Shown: one piece after another, positions 5,463 to 8,378 of the stretch | How positions within the stretch are numbered: the stretch's first letter is position 1 | Layout of the letters: each line of letters starts with the position of its first letter | DNA from: Chryseobacterium gleum | Lineage (GTDB): Bacteria > Bacteroidota > Bacteroidia > Flavobacteriales_D > Crocinitomicaceae | Length of the DNA stretch: 8,378 nucleotides | Direction of reading: 5' to 3' | Assembly: GCA_945877045.1 (NCBI GenBank) | Contig: CAMCQW010000074.1 | Location: 1-8,378, forward strand | Notes under the pieces: generated by a model | Told to the model about the DNA's origin: nothing | Databases searched by the model: none | The model's input: only the letters and a program-made list of their open reading frames with translations | Position numbers and translations under genes: made by a program

Positions 5463-7421
5463 CTAAAAAGATCGAATAGCACGCACTTTTTGACCCGTAT
5501 TACTTCGAGAAACAGTACTTACGGCCCCGGTTGAAAAATTAGTTATAAAACCTTGAATTGGCAATTGATTATCAGTACAACTGCTGCTCCAATAATTACT
5601 TGAAGAAAAACCACCAAGTGGTGGAGAGGCCAAATGCAGGTTTGAGTACATAAGATTTAATTGATATCGAGAAGGTATGCGCCAATCCGTAAAAACTTGG
5701 CCAGCTAGATTGTGATTAATTGGATTGGAAATCGCATCATCGGCGAGTCCAAAATTAATACCCGCAGATTGATCTTGCAAGGCACAAATAAGGCCATGAT
5801 CGCCACTTGCATTCACATAAAAAACAATACCTCCTCCCCATAATTCACCTATGAAGTGGGGAGCTCCCCCGCCAACACCTACCCCATTGCACACATAAGT
5901 GGTAAGTGCCGCATTGATTTCACCGGCATCAAGAATACCGCTGCCGTTGGCATCTAAACCGGTCTCAAATTTGGTTCCTCCAGCTGCACAATTAGCCCCT
6001 ATGGGTTCAATCGTTGTTTTTATTAAGGCATTTAGTCCTTGTGAGCCGTTGGCTCCGGCTGGACCAGTAGCACCAATTCCTCCTTTTAATTCAATGGCAT
6101 GTATGACAGGCCCTTTTGTCTCTCCGAACCAAGTTCCTGAAGCTAAATACACCGCTTTTAAGGTATAATTATAGGTGCCTGCAAGAAGAGCCGAATCGAT
6201 TACGCTCAATCCATATTGTTGATTTTCATTGGTACCATTGCTTTCTATCCAACAATAATTACCCAATGGAACATTATCTCTGTATAATTGAAGCTTCCCA
6301 ATTACATTACCTCCTAAGACAGTAGCATCACCGTATGCACTTACTAAAACAGGACCTCCAGTTGTGGTTAGCGAAACGGATACAATGTTTTGAAAATTAC
6401 CCGAATTTAAATATATTTCTAGCCCTACATTTTGAGCATAACTCATATTAGTAGGAGCTGGTGCCGGGCCAACTGGTCCCTGAGCACCTGCTGGTCCAGT
6501 TAATCCAATGGGGCCCGTTGCGCCTGCTGGACCGATTGCGCCTGTTAGTCCGGTTGGGCCAACTGGTCCGGGTAATCCAATGGGGCCCGTTGCGCCTGCT
6601 GGACCGATTGCGCCTGTTAGTCCGGTTGGGCCAACTGGTCCGGGTAATCCAATGGGGCCCATTGCGCCTGCTGGACCTATTGCGCCTGTTAGTCCGGTTG
6701 GGCCAACTGGTCCGGGTAATCCAATGGGGCCCGTTGCGCCTGCTGGACCAGTTAATCCTGTTGGGCCAGTTGCTCCAACAGCTCCGTTAGTTCCCACGGG
6801 ACCTGTAGCACCTGTAGCACCTGTTAGACCCTGAATTCCTTGTGCGCCCGTTGCACCAGTAGCACCTGCAGGGCCGGTTATATTTCCAGTTAATAACCAA
6901 GTAGTTGGATTGGATTTATAATATACATTTCCGTCTGTCATATTGAGATAAAAATCTCCCAATGTACCTAAAGTGGCAGCGGGTGCGGTATTGCCGTAGC
7001 GCCATTGATTTAATTGATTTCCTGCATTTTTTGCATACAAAGCATACGGAACGCTCATTAATTGTTGCGAACCGTAATCTAAATAGTTGGTGCCATTGGT
7101 AAAACTTACGCCTAAACTTACAAAATAAGGACCTGTCGCCCAGTTTATGGTAGAAAAGTTTCCGCCTAGCAAGGTTCCTTGTCCAATGACTAAATTTACC
7201 ACTCCTTGTGCAGAGGTGGTCACACTGTGTCTTTCTTGAAAAACGATGGTTCCCGAGGCAGAAGTTTGTTTCACCTGAATCCGAATTGCGATCGTAGTAT
7301 TGGCCACCAAGGTTCCCGATAAATTGCGAATTACCGCCTGGTAATTAACTCCATCAGGTGCTTGAGCGTAAGAACTTGCTGCAAGAAACAAAACTACGAT
7401 AAATGTAAAGATATCTTTCAT
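5463..7421 (-). CDS. Secreted collagen-like protein with Lcl_C/DUF1566-type C-terminus
   Basis: A 652-residue exported, probably surface or extracellular, fibrous protein. Signal peptide: residues 1-19 (SSYA|QAP). Next comes an N-terminal beta domain common in collagen-like proteins of Bacteroidota (about 22-133, ending SVPYALYAKNA) and a short linker module with WRYG and GDFYLN. The collagen tract runs 183-320: 46 Gly-X-Y triplets without a break. A C1q/TNF-like jelly-roll domain follows (about 325-446), then five more triplets (450-464). Residues 465-513 form a module with C478 and C511 flanking a perfect 12-residue EF-hand-like loop, D490-A-N-G-S-G-I-L-D-A-G-E501. The C-terminal domain (about 524-652; GGGIVFYV, DWRIPSRYQL, NYWSSS, KVRAIRSF) resembles the Lcl_C (DUF1566) family, known from the Legionella collagen-like adhesin. 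Trimerisation, calcium binding and a binding or adhesion role are inferred from the family. No type IX secretion tail is seen. Confidence 0.88.
   Translation of the reverse strand: MKDIFTFIVVLFLAASSYAQAPDGVNYQAVIRNLSGTLVANTTIAIRIQVKQTSASGTIVFQERHSVTTSAQGVVNLVIGQGTLLGGNFSTINWATGPYFVSLGVSFTNGTNYLDYGSQQLMSVPYALYAKNAGNQLNQWRYGNTAPAATLGTLGDFYLNMTDGNVYYKSNPTTWLLTGNITGPAGATGATGAQGIQGLTGATGATGPVGTNGAVGATGPTGLTGPAGATGPIGLPGPVGPTGLTGAIGPAGAMGPIGLPGPVGPTGLTGAIGPAGATGPIGLPGPVGPTGLTGAIGPAGATGPIGLTGPAGAQGPVGPAPAPTNMSYAQNVGLEIYLNSGNFQNIVSVSLTTTGGPVLVSAYGDATVLGGNVIGKLQLYRDNVPLGNYCWIESNGTNENQQYGLSVIDSALLAGTYNYTLKAVYLASGTWFGETKGPVIHAIELKGGIGATGPAGANGSQGLNALIKTTIEPIGANCAAGGTKFETGLDANGSGILDAGEINAALTTYVCNGVGVGGGAPHFIGELWGGGIVFYVNASGDHGLICALQDQSAGINFGLADDAISNPINHNLAGQVFTDWRIPSRYQLNLMYSNLHLASPPLGGFSSSNYWSSSCTDNQLPIQGFITNFSTGAVSTVSRSNTGQKVRAIRSF
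6501..6749. repeat. 72-bp tandem repeat, about 3.5 copies, inside the collagen tract
   Basis: Full units occupy 6501-6572, 6573-6644 and 6645-6716, with a partial fourth unit at 6717-6749. The first two are identical and the third differs at two bases. One change swaps Thr for Met (GAM versus GAT) and the other is silent. Each unit encodes 24 residues, or eight Gly-X-Y triplets (GPVGPTGLTGAI plus GPAGATGPIGLP), so gain or loss of a unit keeps the frame. The stretch is clearly more GC-rich than its surroundings because of Gly, Pro and Ala codons. Near-identity, including silent sites, points to recent duplication. Confidence 0.97.
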
Positions 7422-7487
7422 GGTTTTGAATTTATTATTTTAATAGATTACTAAACTAATTAATTTCTTAAAATAAAGAAGAAAATC

Positions 7488-7501
7488 AACAATTTATTGT
7501 T
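7488..7501. repeat. 14-bp palindrome AACAAT-TT-ATTGTT in the divergent promoter region
   Basis: Perfect 6-bp inverted repeats with a 2-bp centre lie between two divergently transcribed genes and overlap the proposed -33 box of the rightward gene. This could be an operator for a dimeric repressor. In such AT-rich DNA a chance palindrome of this size is also plausible. Confidence 0.3.
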
Positions 7502-7527
7502 TTTTGGTTAATAGTAACATATTTTTG
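7496..7527 (+). promoter_or_regulatory. Bacteroidota-type promoter for the Tat-exported PLP enzyme
   Basis: TATTTTTG at 7520-7527 fits the -7 consensus TAnnTTTG. ATTG at 7496-7499 lies 20 nt upstream and fits the -33 box. Transcription would then begin about 20 nt before the ATG at 7555, with TAAAAAAT in the leader as the AT-rich translation signal. The -33 box overlaps the right arm of the 14-bp palindrome at 7488-7501. The consensus match is seen; activity is inferred. Confidence 0.5.
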
Positions 7528-7554
7528 AGTAGTTTAATTTTCTAAAAAATAATT

Positions 7555-8378
7555 ATGTCAACTCGTAGAAAATTTATTCAACAATCAGCAGCTCTTGCAG
7601 GTGGACTTATCACTGCTGCCTCCCTAGATCCTTGGGCTCATGCAGCTGAAAACATCCCATCATTGGATTATTCAAAACTACCTTTACTCAACGATGATGA
7701 TTTTTGGGCATGGGTACGCTCCTGTTTTACAACTTCTTCCAACATCATCAACCTGAACAATGGTGGCGTAAGCCCACAACCAAAACAAGTTCAAGATGTC
7801 CACATTAAGTATTACCAATGGTGCAACGAAGCGCCAACCTATTATATGTGGAGAAGCTTAGATGAAGGACGAGAACCTTTACGAAGGAAATTAGCACATT
7901 TCAGTGGTGTGGACCCAGAAGAAATAAGCATCAATAGAAATGCCACCGAGGCGCTTAACACCATCATTTTTGGACTAGACTTGAAAGAAGGTGATGAAGT
8001 AGTGGTGAACAAATACGATTATCCCAACATGCGAAATGCATGGAAACAAAGAGAAAAAAGAGATAAGATTAAACTTAGCTGGGTAGAATTGAACATGCCG
8101 ACAACCGACGATGATTACATCTATAAGATTTATGCTGATGCAATAAACCCAAAGACAAAAATCGTCTATTTAACGCACCTCATCAACTGGACAGGACAGC
8201 TAATTCCGGTGGCGCTAATGAAACGAATTGCTGACTTGGCTCATAAAAATGGGGCAGAAGTAATTGTAGATGGTGCTCATAGCTTTGCACATACTGACTA
8301 CAAAATAGGCGACTTAGGCTGTGATTATTATGGAACGAGTCTGCATAAATGGCTCTGTGCCCCTTTCGGAAGCGGCAT
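7555..8378 (+). CDS. Tat-exported class V aminotransferase-fold PLP enzyme, 3'-truncated
   Basis: The first 274 codons of a PLP-dependent enzyme of the class V aminotransferase group (cysteine desulfurase / isopenicillin-N epimerase type); the window ends before the stop. The N-terminus is a twin-arginine signal, STRRKFI (residues 2-8), followed by an Ala/Gly/Leu-rich stretch (SAALAGGLITAASL) and WAHA|AE as the likely cleavage site near residue 30. The cofactor site is visible: NATEAL (129-134) for the phosphate side, D239 and H242 in VDGAHSF for the pyridine ring, and K265 in SLHKWL as the Schiff-base lysine. The N-terminal substrate-loop motif NLNNGGVSPQP (66-76) is typical of the CefD-like branch. 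Folding with PLP before export explains the use of Tat. The reaction and substrate cannot be decided; isopenicillin-N epimerase is a family label only. It is divergent from the collagen-like gene with 133 nt between. Confidence 0.88.
   Translation, partial: MSTRRKFIQQSAALAGGLITAASLDPWAHAAENIPSLDYSKLPLLNDDDFWAWVRSCFTTSSNIINLNNGGVSPQPKQVQDVHIKYYQWCNEAPTYYMWRSLDEGREPLRRKLAHFSGVDPEEISINRNATEALNTIIFGLDLKEGDEVVVNKYDYPNMRNAWKQREKRDKIKLSWVELNMPTTDDDYIYKIYADAINPKTKIVYLTHLINWTGQLIPVALMKRIADLAHKNGAEVIVDGAHSFAHTDYKIGDLGCDYYGTSLHKWLCAPFGSG

Noticed and set aside
5899..6325. + strand open frames antisense to the jelly-roll and calcium-loop region
   Set aside because: Their composition mirrors the opposite-strand Gly/Ala/Pro coding sequence; there is no independent support.
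6501..6749. CRISPR-like regular repeats
   Set aside because: The units are directly adjacent with no unique spacers and encode an in-frame Gly-X-Y pattern.
6461..6834. Two overlapping long open frames on the + strand, rich in Leu/Arg and in Gly/Pro/Val, across the collagen tract
   Set aside because: They are shadows of the 72-bp repeat: a repeat unit divisible by three with no stop in one copy has none in any copy. They have no start signal and lie antisense to a clear secreted protein.
7422..7487. Promoter for the collagen-like gene (TAGTTTAG on the - strand)
   Set aside because: It has one mismatch to TAnnTTTG and no TTG/TTTG at the right distance, so it is not distinguishable from AT-rich background.

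Overview
The window looks like an ordinary chromosomal segment of a member of the Bacteroidota, most likely Flavobacteriales. The reasons are the AT-rich background, AT-rich TAAAA-type sequences before start codons instead of strong Shine-Dalgarno sites, promoter-like TAnnTTTG boxes, the fbaA-accD gene pair, and secreted proteins of types common in that phylum. The placement rests on recognised families and signals, not on a database search.

Layout, left to right. (1) Positions 2-250, + strand: the end of a small TIGR03643/DUF2805-type protein whose true start lies before the window. (2) Positions 271-2903, - strand: a compact three-gene operon, transcribed fbaA (class II fructose-bisphosphate aldolase), then accD (acetyl-CoA carboxylase carboxyltransferase beta), then a metallo-beta-lactamase-fold protein with a degenerate metal motif. 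The gaps are 15 nt and a 1-nt stop/start overlap. It joins glycolysis/gluconeogenesis to fatty-acid precursor supply. (3) Positions 2904-3206: an intergenic stretch holding a probable 49-codon small gene and a clean intrinsic terminator. (4) Positions 3207-5420, + strand: a secreted GH20 beta-N-acetylhexosaminidase with a complete active site. (5) Positions 5463-7421, - strand and convergent with the hexosaminidase: a secreted collagen-like protein with 46 unbroken Gly-X-Y triplets, a jelly-roll-like domain, a calcium-loop module and an Lcl_C/DUF1566-type C-terminal domain. Its gene carries a nearly perfect 72-bp tandem repeat. (6) Positions 7422-7554: a divergent promoter region. (7) Positions 7555 to the end, + strand: the first 274 codons of a Tat-exported class V (cysteine desulfurase/isopenicillin-N-epimerase type) PLP enzyme, cut by the window edge.

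The left half is housekeeping metabolism. The right half encodes exported proteins: a glycan-cleaving enzyme, a fibrous surface protein that resembles the Legionella Lcl adhesin in plan, and an exported PLP enzyme. I see no mobile element, CRISPR array, tRNA, rRNA or defence system. The most interesting points are the repeat-built Lcl-like protein beside a hexosaminidase, the small ORF plus terminator placed just before the hexosaminidase, and the MBL-fold gene tied to accD.
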